From Candidatus Zixiibacteriota bacterium (GTDB lineage Bacteria; Zixibacteria; MSB-5A5; GN15; FEB-12): a DNA stretch of 51,138 nucleotides. The stretch spans positions 1 through 51,138 of the forward strand of contig JAGGTI010000038.1 in NCBI GenBank assembly GCA_021163775.1. The letters are read 5' to 3'. Below are positions 26,894 to 35,450 of the stretch, piece by piece; position 1 is the stretch's first letter, and each line of letters starts with the position of its first letter. The position numbers and the translations under genes are program-made. The notes under the pieces are model-generated. The model was not told the DNA's origin. It saw only the letters and a program-made list of their open reading frames with translations, and ran no database searches.

Positions 26894-27019
26894 TCACTTT
26901 TTGATCTGCTGAAAGCGCACACACCGGCACTTAGGACAGATCCACTTGCGTTGCTTGTGGAAACTGCGCTTCTCCTCTTTCATGGGAGTCCGGCATTTGG
27001 GACAACGGAAGGCCATCAT
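26894..27019 (-). CDS. Zinc-ribbon microprotein
   Basis: A 41-residue ORF is read on the minus strand (40 residues if the second ATG is used). It begins immediately after the TGA of the upstream membrane gene (TGAATGATGG). It contains two CPKC knuckles, FRCPKCRTPM and KWICPKCRCVRF, separated by a basic stretch (KEEKRSFHKQRK). This is a compact four-Cys zinc ribbon. The basic character suggests nucleic-acid or ribosome contact, which is inference. The tight coupling suggests it belongs to the five-gene cluster 26894-29872 rather than to the DUF72 gene. Confidence 0.7.
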   Translation of the reverse strand: MMAFRCPKCRTPMKEEKRSFHKQRKWICPKCRCVRFQQIKK

Positions 27020-27634
27020 TCAGTTGGTAAGTTTGAGGAAATCACTCAATAGGAACTCGACCCGTCCGATCAATGTTGACATCCGTGACATAACCGTATA
27101 ACCGAACGTAGTGCCGAAAAATATCATCAGGAACCAAGTGCCCGTTTTCGCCACACGCCCCAGTGTCCCTTGATGTTCACGACTGAAATAGAAATAGGCA
27201 AGGGTGCATAAGACACCTACCAAAACCACCAATCCTGAGACATTCAGCCAACCTGATTCGGTCAGCAGTGGCTGTACCGTAGCAGACATTTGCGCAAGAG
27301 TGCGAGCACCGAGCATAGCTGGAATCGCTACTCCAGCACCGGAACCGATCAACACAGCAATTGGTATGCGAGAGAGTGCCGAGGTCTTCGAGCTAAAACG
27401 GCCGAACATCAACAGCCCAAGACCGAACGGAATAAGTAAATCTATTTCGCCTCCGGTAAATAGAGGGTCGAACAGGTTTGCCCTCAGGGTGTTATCCCAG
27501 GTGATAACGAGGAAGTAACCGATCGACACTCCAATCAGAAGTGATTCCGCCATCTTGTACACTGGGTTGTCCCGATACAAGAAAGAGAAAATCGCCAGGG
27601 TTAGCAATCCGGCTATGATAATCCCGATATCCAT
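27020..27634 (-). CDS. Polytopic membrane protein of the unknown cluster (gene 4)
   Basis: This is a 204-residue protein with about six hydrophobic segments (roughly residues 3-20, 28-46, 67-80, 92-110, 130-150 and 166-185). No known motif is recognised. The ATG overlaps the stop of the preceding gene by one base, and the stop abuts the zinc-ribbon ORF. It shares its general design with the other polytopic member at 28440-29075, so the two may be structural counterparts in one complex. Function is unknown. Confidence 0.75.
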   Translation of the reverse strand: MDIGIIIAGLLTLAIFSFLYRDNPVYKMAESLLIGVSIGYFLVITWDNTLRANLFDPLFTGGEIDLLIPFGLGLLMFGRFSSKTSALSRIPIAVLIGSGAGVAIPAMLGARTLAQMSATVQPLLTESGWLNVSGLVVLVGVLCTLAYFYFSREHQGTLGRVAKTGTWFLMIFFGTTFGYTVMSRMSTLIGRVEFLLSDFLKLTN

Positions 27635-28443
27635 CAGCCTCTCCCCCGTTGCTTCTGTCGAAAGTAGATCAGGTTGCCGATGATAATCATCAGGATCACA
27701 TACAGGTGCATACTTGTTTGAGCGAGCATCCCACGCGCGCCACTGCCGCCAATTCCAATCAGTTTTTCATACTCGGCCGCTCCCCGTAAACCGCTTACCA
27801 TCGCATATATCTGCCCCGATGCCAGATAAGGATCGTAGGTAGTGACCATAGACGCCGCCACAAAAGCCGATACCTTGACTCTATATCGTGCGTGTCCGTA
27901 CTCTACCCAATGAGTTGTCAATGAGCCGTCGGCAACCGAAATAACACAGGCTAAATCATCGTAATTCTCAATCCCGTTCAGCATCGGTAGCTGGTCGTAC
28001 GCTTGTCCCAAGTAATCTTCAGGAAATGTCTCCGGAATCGACTCTCCCATTGACAAAATGGCTGCCACATACTGAGGTCGAAAACCGAGATAAACAAAAT
28101 CCTCACCGTAGCTCATATCATATTCTCGGGCGGCCTCACGCATCAGGCCATAACCGACTCCGGTGCCTTCCGGCAGAAGAGCAATACCGATCAGCTTAAG
28201 TCGCTTTGAAAAGGCGTGTCTCAGCAATGCGAGCGCCAAAGGCTTGATCTCTGGGAGCGATGAGGCTTCGTGGTCAAACGAGATCAGCAGAACCGACCCT
28301 TCGGGGAGCGAATCGATATACTCGTGCATCCGACGGGTTTCGGCCGAAGGGACGATCTCGGGACGGTAAGGCAGGAGCATAGTCACGATCACAACCAGAG
28401 CCAGACCGATGAACACATAATGTCGCTGTTGCAATTGTTTCAT
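27634..28443 (-). CDS. Bitopic membrane protein with a Rossmann-like domain (gene 3 of cluster)
   Basis: The 269-residue protein has one transmembrane helix near the N-terminus (about 10-26), a mixed alpha/beta domain (GSVLLISFDHEASSLPEIKP, RLKLIGIALLPEG) and one C-terminal helix (about 245-261). The domain layout, and several blocks, resemble the first gene of the cluster (29063-29872). Compare DPYLASGQIYAMVSGLRGA with YTLIGEELFAASGYLSGDE. This is a weak similarity seen by eye. Its ATG overlaps the previous stop by 4 bases. No catalytic motif is recognised. Confidence 0.72.
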   Translation of the reverse strand: MKQLQQRHYVFIGLALVVIVTMLLPYRPEIVPSAETRRMHEYIDSLPEGSVLLISFDHEASSLPEIKPLALALLRHAFSKRLKLIGIALLPEGTGVGYGLMREAAREYDMSYGEDFVYLGFRPQYVAAILSMGESIPETFPEDYLGQAYDQLPMLNGIENYDDLACVISVADGSLTTHWVEYGHARYRVKVSAFVAASMVTTYDPYLASGQIYAMVSGLRGAAEYEKLIGIGGSGARGMLAQTSMHLYVILMIIIGNLIYFRQKQRGRG

Positions 28444-29075
28444 TTACCTCCTCCCAGCCAGGTTCGTTCGATTCCGAGTATGACTCTCAAGGAAGTGGTC
28501 AGAGATCCAAGACCGATCCCGATCAGGATTGCCCGCCGAGCTGACATCGAAGGATTATACCGCACCCAGTCGGCTACGGGAGTGATATACTCAGCCATGA
28601 AGCCACCGAGATCTGAGCGACTCAACAGGGTCAACAGAGCGGACAACAGCAATACTGTGGCCGGGAGGGATCGTGCCCTAAATCCACGAAACGAGGCCGA
28701 AGCCACATAGAAGGCCAGTAACGCGAACACGGTGGCCTGCATCGGCACCTGGACATTATCGAAAACCCATAGAAATGGCGAATCGCCACCTATCCCCCAC
28801 CCCATAGCCAGTACCGGCATGAGCAGAAGACCGAGCAGGGAGACTATCCGGTACGGACGATCCTTACCCCTTTCAACAGCTTTGAGATTGACCCTGATAA
28901 AACTGACCACACCAACCAGCAGGGCAAAAGCAAAGACGATCTGGTAATAGTCGTCAAGGATCAACCGATAGGTTCGATGAGCCTGATCACTGGTCAAGAA
29001 ATGAAGGGTGAAGATCAACAAACCGAACAGACCGCACACCAGTTGAGGAACCCGACGACGCATCAGAATCTCCAC
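28440..29075 (-). CDS. Polytopic membrane protein of the unknown cluster (gene 2)
   Basis: This is a 211-residue protein with about five or six hydrophobic segments (residues about 12-27, 45-62, 79-95, 108-128 and 136-150, and a shorter one near 185-200). The C-terminus ends in Gly-Gly-Gly-Lys. Starts at 29075 or at the internal ATG four codons later are both possible; the first overlaps the preceding gene by 13 bases. No family could be named. It is embedded in a chain of overlapping genes and so is almost certainly co-translated with its neighbours. Confidence 0.73.
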   Translation of the reverse strand: MEILMRRRVPQLVCGLFGLLIFTLHFLTSDQAHRTYRLILDDYYQIVFAFALLVGVVSFIRVNLKAVERGKDRPYRIVSLLGLLLMPVLAMGWGIGGDSPFLWVFDNVQVPMQATVFALLAFYVASASFRGFRARSLPATVLLLSALLTLLSRSDLGGFMAEYITPVADWVRYNPSMSARRAILIGIGLGSLTTSLRVILGIERTWLGGGK

Positions 29076-29872
29076 CAGGACGAATCGGGATCAAAGGTAG
29101 CCCAGAGAGTGGCGGCGATAAGCAGAAACGCGATCAACACTTTGATGATGTCCTGTGAGCGGACAGAAGCCAGGATAGATTCATCGCCGGACAGGTATCC
29201 CGAGGCGGCGAATAGTTCTTCGCCAATCAAAGTGTAATCACAAGCTACGATAAAGAACGACAACTGTATAGTTGAATCGGTACCGGCGATCTGAATAGCC
29301 CCTACGGAGTTACCCGTTTCTGCTAAAATCAGGGATTCGGCCTCAAAAGTACCGAGAAGAAATATCGACGAGGGTTCATAGCGGCAGATCAAACCATCGA
29401 CTGCCGCCGCATAGCCGAACTGCGAGGACGAAACATACCTGATATTATCCGATTGGAATCTGTCCGGATGGCCTGCGCGTGCGTAACTCTCAGCAACCAC
29501 CTCCTGAGCGACCGACATAATCACCGGGTCATGGGTCGGATAGATCAAAGGACAATCATAACGAGCAGTGGTTTCAGCTATATGGCTGAGAATATTCATC
29601 GAAGCAATAGTTGTCGGCCGCTGGATATCTCCACCCCAGCCGGGTGTAAACAGGATCGGTCGGGCCATCTCTGTAGCGCGACCAATAGCGTCCTCAACAG
29701 CCCGCAACCCGGCGATTTCACGCATCTTGAACTTCCGTCGCCCAGCCTGGTAGAATGTAGTATAAAGGACGATTAGAACACAGATGAGCGTTCCGATCAG
29801 AACCGGTAACTGTGACCAGTCGAACCAACTGGAGATACTGGTATTGAGTAGCACGAAATTTGATAACAGCAT
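29063..29872 (-). CDS. Bitopic membrane protein, DUF6754-like (gene 1 of cluster)
   Basis: This is a 269-residue protein if it starts at the ATG at 29872. The frame stays open to 29995 but would then run over the start of the divergent sugar-transporter gene. It has an N-terminal helix (about 20-39), a conserved-looking central domain (PILFTPGWGGDIQRPTTIA, CPLIYPTHDPVIMSVAQEV, SSIFLLGTFEAESLILAETG) and a C-terminal helix (about 243-259). From memory this resembles the domain catalogued as DUF6754, function unknown; I could not verify that. It leads a run of five overlapping genes. The ribosome site is weak, so the exact start is uncertain. Confidence 0.7.
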   Translation of the reverse strand: MLLSNFVLLNTSISSWFDWSQLPVLIGTLICVLIVLYTTFYQAGRRKFKMREIAGLRAVEDAIGRATEMARPILFTPGWGGDIQRPTTIASMNILSHIAETTARYDCPLIYPTHDPVIMSVAQEVVAESYARAGHPDRFQSDNIRYVSSSQFGYAAAVDGLICRYEPSSIFLLGTFEAESLILAETGNSVGAIQIAGTDSTIQLSFFIVACDYTLIGEELFAASGYLSGDESILASVRSQDIIKVLIAFLLIAATLWATFDPDSSWWRF

Positions 29873-29893
29873 AAGACAATGATTGGTGTGGTC

Positions 29894-29960
29894 CACCGGT
29901 TCATCAACAAAAAGATGTTCTTGATGTTTTTCTTGACCGGTGTGCCAGCCCCGGTTTACT
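29894..29960 (+). promoter_or_regulatory. Nested palindrome and weak promoter in the divergent region
   Basis: Between the membrane cluster and the sugar-importer genes lie CACCGGT (29894-29900) and ACCGGTG (29936-29942). A second pair, CATCAA (29902-29907) and TTGATG (29921-29926), is nested within. The right half-site overlaps a candidate -35 TTGACC (29933-29938), which is followed 16 bases later by TTTACT (29955-29960). This would suit a dimeric repressor controlling the importer and perhaps the divergent cluster. It is a pattern match only. Confidence 0.4.
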
Positions 29961-29986
29961 TGTCTGACGATCAAAAGTGAGGATAT

Positions 29987-31252
29987 ATGAGACAACTAAT
30001 CGTAGTCATAGCGCTAAGCGTTCTATTGGGCGGATCAGCCATCCAAGCCCAGACAACCATTGAGTGGTGGCAATTCTGGACAGATCCGAGCATCAAACCG
30101 ACCATGTCTGCAATGGTCGACGAATTCGAACGCCAAAATCCCGGCATTCAGGTCAATGTGACCGATCTAACCTGGGCCAATGGGCATGAGAAGATCGTAC
30201 TGGCCTTTGCATCCGGTTCTGCGCCAGACGTGGTTGAGCTGGGTTCCGACTGGATCGCCCAGTTAGCTGATGCTGGAAAACTCTATGACTTGACCCCCCA
30301 CGCCGACTCTTTACGACAAAAGTATCAAGGCTGGTCAATGGCCACCTATCAAGACAAAGTGTGGGCACAGCCGTGGATTCTCGGAACACGCGTTCTATAC
30401 TTTAATCGTGATTTAATTCGGAGAGCCGGACTTGACAGCGATTTTATTCCACTGAGTTGGAATGAACTTCGGGGAGCGGCCGAGAAGATTCAGGCCCTTG
30501 ATCCCGACATCTATGGATGGGGTTCCAATACCGCCGAGAAACATCGCCTCTACAAGAAATTTATGCCTTTTTTCTGGTCTGCGCGCGGACGAATGTTTTC
30601 GGAAGACGGTCGCTACTGCGTTGTTTCATCTCAACAAGCGGTCAAAGCCTTGGAGTACTACAAGCACTTGCATGACTCGTGCGGCTATGTCGCCAATCAG
30701 CGCGGTATTGAGGATGCCTTTTTGGATGGCAAGATCGGTTTCATCCTATCTGGCGACTGGCTACTCAAACGGATCGAGTTGGAAAAACGCTCGATAGATT
30801 TCGGCACTTCGACAATGCCCGGTCCTGGTCTCACTTTTGGTACCGGTCGCAAGGTCGCCGCTGGATTTAGATCGGAAACCTATCCGGGCAAGTCATTTAT
30901 GGGGGGCGAGTATCTTGCGATCAGTAGCGCTTCAGAACACCCTGATGCCGCGCTCAAATTGATCTCGTTTATAACCTCAGATGAGAATCAGATCAAATTC
31001 TGCAAAGCCAATCGCTCGGCTAACCCTTCGAGTCGGACCGCGCAAACCGATGAGTATTTTCAGAACAATCCGCACTTGCGGACATTTGTGATGCAATTGC
31101 ATTTATCGACCCACCCCCCGGTTGATCCCGACTGGGTCTACATGGAAACCGAATTGGAGCAGGCGGTGGAGAAAGTGCTTTTCGAAAACGCCCCCCCGGG
31201 TGAAACTCTGCGACAATTGCAGAAAACCATTACTGAGTTACGCAAGAAATGA
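29987..31252 (+). CDS. Sugar-type ABC transporter substrate-binding protein
   Basis: This is a 421-residue periplasmic solute-binding protein of the family 1 (MalE/UgpB) type. The signal peptide ends near AIQAQ (about residue 21). The mature protein opens with TTIEWWQFWTDP and continues with the family block ASGSAPDVVELGSDWIAQLADAG (residues about 74-96) and GKIGFILSGDWLLKRIE. GTGAGGA lies just before the ATG. The last 4 bases overlap the first permease gene. The ligand cannot be read from sequence; oligosaccharides or glycerol-phosphate-like compounds are the usual choices. Confidence 0.92.
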   Translation: MRQLIVVIALSVLLGGSAIQAQTTIEWWQFWTDPSIKPTMSAMVDEFERQNPGIQVNVTDLTWANGHEKIVLAFASGSAPDVVELGSDWIAQLADAGKLYDLTPHADSLRQKYQGWSMATYQDKVWAQPWILGTRVLYFNRDLIRRAGLDSDFIPLSWNELRGAAEKIQALDPDIYGWGSNTAEKHRLYKKFMPFFWSARGRMFSEDGRYCVVSSQQAVKALEYYKHLHDSCGYVANQRGIEDAFLDGKIGFILSGDWLLKRIELEKRSIDFGTSTMPGPGLTFGTGRKVAAGFRSETYPGKSFMGGEYLAISSASEHPDAALKLISFITSDENQIKFCKANRSANPSSRTAQTDEYFQNNPHLRTFVMQLHLSTHPPVDPDWVYMETELEQAVEKVLFENAPPGETLRQLQKTITELRKK

Positions 31253-32118
31253 AATCGTTCCGGACTCCATCGCTGATTCTAACTTCACCGTGGAGTCTGA
31301 CTTTTATATTATTTTGGGTTTTTCCGGTCACCTATTCACTCTATATCAGCTTCACCGACTACCGGCTTCTGACCGGCGAGTATGACTGGATCGGACTGGC
31401 TAACTATCGGGAGTTGTTATCCGATCCGGCTTTCCTGGCCGCGCTCAAAAATACCTTTATCTTTGTCGGCGGGACGATTCCGTTCACGACCGTGTTCGCC
31501 CTGGTGATGGCTTTGCTCGTAAATCGTCAGTTTCGTGGACGGGCGTTCTTTCGGTCGGCTTTCTTTCTGCCATCGATAACTTCGATGGTGGTGGTCGCGC
31601 TCATTTTCACCAATCTGTATGCTCGGGGTGGATATATTGCTACATTGGCCAACCTGGCAGGAGTCAGTATACCAATACATGGTTTTCTATATGATAATAC
31701 GACCGCCCTTTATTCAATTATGGCAATGGATGTGTGGATGTCGGTTGGTTATTACATGCTGATATTTCTGGCTGGCCTGAAGGCAATTCCTGATGAACTA
31801 TACGAAGCGGCCGAGATCAACGGGGCATCGCCGATGAAAACCTTTTGGTCAATCACACTTCCCCTTTTGCAACCGGTGGCATTATTTGTAATTGTCATCA
31901 ATTCCATCAAATCATTTCAGGTGTTTGTTGAGATCTTTGTGATGACCAAAGGTAAATTCGACACTGCGACATCGGTTTTCTTTATTTATGAAGAAGGCCT
32001 GACCACAGCTTTCCGCATCGGCTATGCGTCAGCCGCGGCTTATGTCCTGTTCATTATCATCGCACTGTTCTCCATAGCCCAATTCGTACTGCTTCGCAAG
32101 AGGTCCGCCGCATGGTAG
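31249..32118 (+). CDS. Sugar-type ABC transporter permease (MalF-like)
   Basis: This is a 289-residue inner-membrane permease with six predicted helices. The EAA cytoplasmic loop reads YEAAEINGASPMKTFWSITL (about residues 184-203), which is the contact site for the ATPase. It also has the typical start SLYISFTDYRLLTGEYDWIG. It begins 4 bases inside the binding-protein gene and ends 7 bases inside the next permease gene, so the three are one operon. No ATPase gene lies next to it. Confidence 0.93.
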   Translation: MKSFRTPSLILTSPWSLTFILFWVFPVTYSLYISFTDYRLLTGEYDWIGLANYRELLSDPAFLAALKNTFIFVGGTIPFTTVFALVMALLVNRQFRGRAFFRSAFFLPSITSMVVVALIFTNLYARGGYIATLANLAGVSIPIHGFLYDNTTALYSIMAMDVWMSVGYYMLIFLAGLKAIPDELYEAAEINGASPMKTFWSITLPLLQPVALFVIVINSIKSFQVFVEIFVMTKGKFDTATSVFFIYEEGLTTAFRIGYASAAAYVLFIIIALFSIAQFVLLRKRSAAW

Positions 32119-32939
32119 GTTGTCAAAATCATATGAGAACAGCGGTGCGGTACCTGCTACTGACACTGATGTCTGCCATTATGGTCTTCCCCCTGGTCTG
32201 GATGTTCCGAGTTGCCTTCGTAGCCGGAGGTGGTGGCCTTAGTCTCAATGATCTGCTCACAACCAACTGGACAATCACAAATTTTGCCGATTTGTTCACA
32301 CAAGCCAACCTGGGTACTGCCCTGTTTAATTCAATTCTGGTTGGCGGTATAGTGACTCTGGGAAATATCCTGTTCTGTTTTATGATTGCATATGCGCTTG
32401 CTCGGTTTCAGAGTCGACTAAACAAGATACTGTTTGTGTTGGTTCTTCTGGTGCTGATGATACCGATGCATATCATCATAATTCCGCTTTACCTGCTCTG
32501 TCTTAAAGCTGGCATCTACGATAGTTACTGGGCACTGATTCTCCCCTGGTTGGTCAACCCGATCGGCATATTTTTGGTCAAACAGTATATCGAGTCGATA
32601 CCACCCTCGATGGAAGAAGCGGCCCGAATTGATGGTGCTGGCGAAGCGCGTATCCTCTTGCGAGTAGTGATGCCGCTCTGCCGTCCGGCTCTGGCGGTAC
32701 TGGCGATACAGGTCTTTTTCACCAATTGGAACTCGTTTCTGTTCCCATTTATTCTGACATCTAAGGAACATCTTCGCACGCTTCCGGTGGCACTCGCCCA
32801 CTATCAGGGCCATCAGGCGATAGACTGGCCCCACCTAATGGCTGGATCGACAGTAGCTGTTGTACCGGTATTAGTGCTCTTCCTGTTGATGCAAAAGCAA
32901 ATCGTATCCGGCATAACTGCCGGTGCCATAAAGCAATAG
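32112..32939 (+). CDS. Sugar-type ABC transporter permease (MalG-like)
   Basis: This is a 275-residue permease with six helices. The EAA loop is EEAARIDGAGEARILLRVVM (about residues 173-192). The block IPSSMEEA-type entry reads IPPSMEEAARIDG here, and the C-terminal segment (LPVALAHYQGHQAIDWPHLMA) is typical of MalG-type proteins. ATG 32112 overlaps the previous stop and has AAGAGG upstream; an ATG seven codons later is an alternative. It is the last gene of the importer operon. The ATP-hydrolysing subunit must be encoded elsewhere, perhaps as a shared MsmK/UgpC-type ATPase. Confidence 0.93.
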   Translation: MVGCQNHMRTAVRYLLLTLMSAIMVFPLVWMFRVAFVAGGGGLSLNDLLTTNWTITNFADLFTQANLGTALFNSILVGGIVTLGNILFCFMIAYALARFQSRLNKILFVLVLLVLMIPMHIIIIPLYLLCLKAGIYDSYWALILPWLVNPIGIFLVKQYIESIPPSMEEAARIDGAGEARILLRVVMPLCRPALAVLAIQVFFTNWNSFLFPFILTSKEHLRTLPVALAHYQGHQAIDWPHLMAGSTVAVVPVLVLFLLMQKQIVSGITAGAIKQ

Positions 32940-33041
32940 ATATAGTCACTTTTTTTCTTGCGTAGATCACTTCAGAAGAGTAGCCTATTCGGTAAAGGAC
33001 TAACAAAAGACCAAGGATTTGAATAGAAAGGATTGAGAGGC

Positions 33042-33638
33042 ATGAAAATCAGACTTATGCTCAGCTTGCTGATAGTAGCACTAATGGCGGGCGGCTGTGG
33101 GGTAAACAAAACTTACGTAGCGAGCGAAATCGCCGCATCAGAAGCCCGGACAGCGGCCGAACTCGATCAGGTGCGTGACAAAACTGATCTTAACGCTACA
33201 GAAATCACACGACTTCAGGGACTTGCGACCGCATTGGATGAGAAAGCCGATTTGGCTATCAACAAGGCATCTGGCTTTGAAAACTATCAAATTATCTGGT
33301 CGGGCAAGATTAGTTATGATTTCGATGATTACAACATCAATGGTGTTGCCGCGTCTATTCTTGATGAAGCCGGTATGAAGCTCGAAGAAGTACCGCACTC
33401 ACTAATTGAAATCGTCGGCCATACCGATCAGACTGGCTCCGCCAAGTACAATATCATGCTGGGTGAGAAACGGGCCAATGCCGCCAAGCGTTATCTTGCC
33501 GACAAGTTCGGAACATCCCTATACCGGATGTTTATTGTCTCCTACGGCGAAGAAAAACCTGTGGCTTTACCTGACGAACGCAACGCTTCGTCACAGAACC
33601 GCCGCGTTACGCTCACAATCTGGGGTTCCATCCAGTAG
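33042..33638 (+). CDS. OmpA/Pal-like peptidoglycan-binding lipoprotein
   Basis: The 198-residue protein has a signal peptide with lipobox ALMAGGC. A coiled-coil stretch follows (about residues 27-75, AARTAAELDQ-type heptads with alternating hydrophobics), then a C-terminal OmpA domain (about 85-198). The peptidoglycan-binding residues are the Asp of GHTDQTGSAKYN and the Arg of LGEKRANAAKRYL, followed by SQNRRVTLTIWG. It should tether the outer membrane to the cell wall. The ATG at 33042 has AAGGA 9 bases upstream; a TTG at 33033 is less likely. A strong terminator follows. Confidence 0.9.
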   Translation: MKIRLMLSLLIVALMAGGCGVNKTYVASEIAASEARTAAELDQVRDKTDLNATEITRLQGLATALDEKADLAINKASGFENYQIIWSGKISYDFDDYNINGVAASILDEAGMKLEEVPHSLIEIVGHTDQTGSAKYNIMLGEKRANAAKRYLADKFGTSLYRMFIVSYGEEKPVALPDERNASSQNRRVTLTIWGSIQ

Positions 33639-33661
33639 AGATTGCGTGTTATGATCTTCTG

Positions 33662-33691
33662 AGGACGGGGCTTTTGTCCCGTCCTTTTTTT
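33662..33691 (+). terminator. Rho-independent terminator after the OmpA-like gene
   Basis: The stem AGGACGGG / CCCGTCCT has an 8-base loop and is followed by a run of seven T. The complement also gives a usable hairpin for the converging Ig-like lipoprotein gene. Confidence 0.9.
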
Positions 33692-33722
33692 AGAGATATT
33701 CTTACAAAATTAGATCGTTGGA

Positions 33723-35450
33723 TTAATCGATATTGAATTGAATACCGGCAGTTTCGAATCGTGCCCGTACAGCAATCGTATCGGGATAAATAGCGCGCGT
33801 TTCCGAGACGCGGAAAGGTCTTATACCACCTGGTGTCAGCTTGTCATCACCGTCACGATCAACAAACCCGCGCAATAAATACTTGCCCGGCAAAACTTCC
33901 AAACTGAACGCACGCCCAACATCATTTTGCAAAGACAGATCCGGTTCCACGACGAGATCAAACCACTGGCTGGTACCGACGAGTTGAAAAGTAAAATATG
34001 CGGATGCGTTCTGATTGGGCAACGCCGAAATCAGAATGTTACCAGAGATTGAGCCAAGTGAGTCGGCATTGTGGGTTGAGAAGGTCATCGAACGAACCGA
34101 ATCTCCCAGTTGATTACCCGACAAGTCAACCAGATCAAACTCGGTGATATCCAGACGGTAACGCTGGGCAGGCAATATCCGCCCGGGTGTCAAGGTCAGG
34201 TGAAACCTGTCTTCCCATTGTAGTGTAATTGGCACCAACAGTGAATCGGATTCCCAAAGCGAAAACGTCTGGTCGGTCAATTGTAAAGTGTCGATCGGTT
34301 CAGAGTACGTGTGCCGGAGTGCCACCGCGTGAGCAAAGAGCGTTGGATTCGAAGGTTCGGTTTTGATCAAGGTTGGCGGAAATTTATCTTCTATACGTCG
34401 AAAATGAACCGAATCATACGTCATAGGCATCCCAGTAGAACTATAGTCCACATTCAAACGATAGAAACCTTCTACCAGATTCGGTACGTAGGCGGTCACA
34501 ACTGATGATTCATCCTCAGTCGCTTCAAGTATAGCCTCTGTATAGTAATTCACGGAGTCGGTCAGAGCTGTGATTTGCAATTTCTCAGGTTGATGTCCCA
34601 ACCAGGTCGGGTCGATCGGACGATTGAGACGTACCCGCAGTAGACCATCGCTTGTGGCAACAGCAGATATGATCCGGGGTGTCAACGAGTCAAACTCGGT
34701 CCCGGTCATGATAAGATTGTCTAACCTTAGATCTCCACCAATTTTGAACTCGCGATCAGGGACAGCGAAAGCCTCGACCATCGGATTAAACAGGTTGTCC
34801 CTATTTTTGTCATCAAAGGCCAACAAACGATAGTCACCCGGTGGGAGATATTTGAGTTCAAACCTTCCCTGAGGGTCACAGTTGGTGAAATAGTCAGGGT
34901 AGGTAGAATCAGCGTTCTCGTTATCAGGGAAGTCCAGTTCACGATACAAGCCGATCGCCCAACCGGCGGCTGGTTTTTCCTCTGCGGTTATAACAACCCC
35001 GGCGGCGGAACCGCTGTCGATATGCGTACCAGTTGAGAATGCAATCGTGACAGTACTGTCGAGTCGGTTGCGACGCAAATCGGTAACGTCGGAACTGACC
35101 GACACCACATAGGTTTGATCCGATTGCAGTGGTTCAGCCAACTCAAGATGAATCTGGTTTGATTTCCACTCAACCTCAGGTTCAAACGTCGGACGGGGAG
35201 ACATGAAAACGCCGCGCCCTTTGTTTGGTTTGGTTAGTTTCTCTGAAAAAGTCAGGATTATGGTCTGAAGTGAGGCGACTTCCAATGCGCCATCAACCGG
35301 AATAGATGAAACAAGCATCGGTCCGGTCTTATCAACCTCTCCCCCGGGTGGCGGTGCGATCTCGGCACATCCAAGCCCGACGGCACACAGAATGGCTAAC
35401 CCTATTCTAATTTGACTATGTCTGGTAGAAAAATTGAAAATCAAGTTCAA
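33723..35450 (-). CDS. Ig-like domain (Big_5-type) lipoprotein
   Basis: This is a 575-residue predicted lipoprotein. A 27-residue signal ends in lipobox AVGLGC, and the mature N-terminus is CAEIAPPPGGEVDKTGPML, the Cys-x-x-x-Pro-Pro-x-Gly-Gly-x-Asp-x-x-x-Pro pattern familiar from Bacteroidetes Big_5 lipoproteins. An Ig-like domain follows (about 42-140, VASLQTIILTFSEKL), then a carboxypeptidase-regulatory-like segment (GRFELKYLPPGDYRLLAFDD) and a second Ig-like region near 340-440. It is probably located on the outer membrane or cell surface. Its start overlaps the stop of the upstream TPR gene by 4 bases (ATGA), so the pair is coupled. Confidence 0.82.
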   Translation of the reverse strand: MNLIFNFSTRHSQIRIGLAILCAVGLGCAEIAPPPGGEVDKTGPMLVSSIPVDGALEVASLQTIILTFSEKLTKPNKGRGVFMSPRPTFEPEVEWKSNQIHLELAEPLQSDQTYVVSVSSDVTDLRRNRLDSTVTIAFSTGTHIDSGSAAGVVITAEEKPAAGWAIGLYRELDFPDNENADSTYPDYFTNCDPQGRFELKYLPPGDYRLLAFDDKNRDNLFNPMVEAFAVPDREFKIGGDLRLDNLIMTGTEFDSLTPRIISAVATSDGLLRVRLNRPIDPTWLGHQPEKLQITALTDSVNYYTEAILEATEDESSVVTAYVPNLVEGFYRLNVDYSSTGMPMTYDSVHFRRIEDKFPPTLIKTEPSNPTLFAHAVALRHTYSEPIDTLQLTDQTFSLWESDSLLVPITLQWEDRFHLTLTPGRILPAQRYRLDITEFDLVDLSGNQLGDSVRSMTFSTHNADSLGSISGNILISALPNQNASAYFTFQLVGTSQWFDLVVEPDLSLQNDVGRAFSLEVLPGKYLLRGFVDRDGDDKLTPGGIRPFRVSETRAIYPDTIAVRARFETAGIQFNID

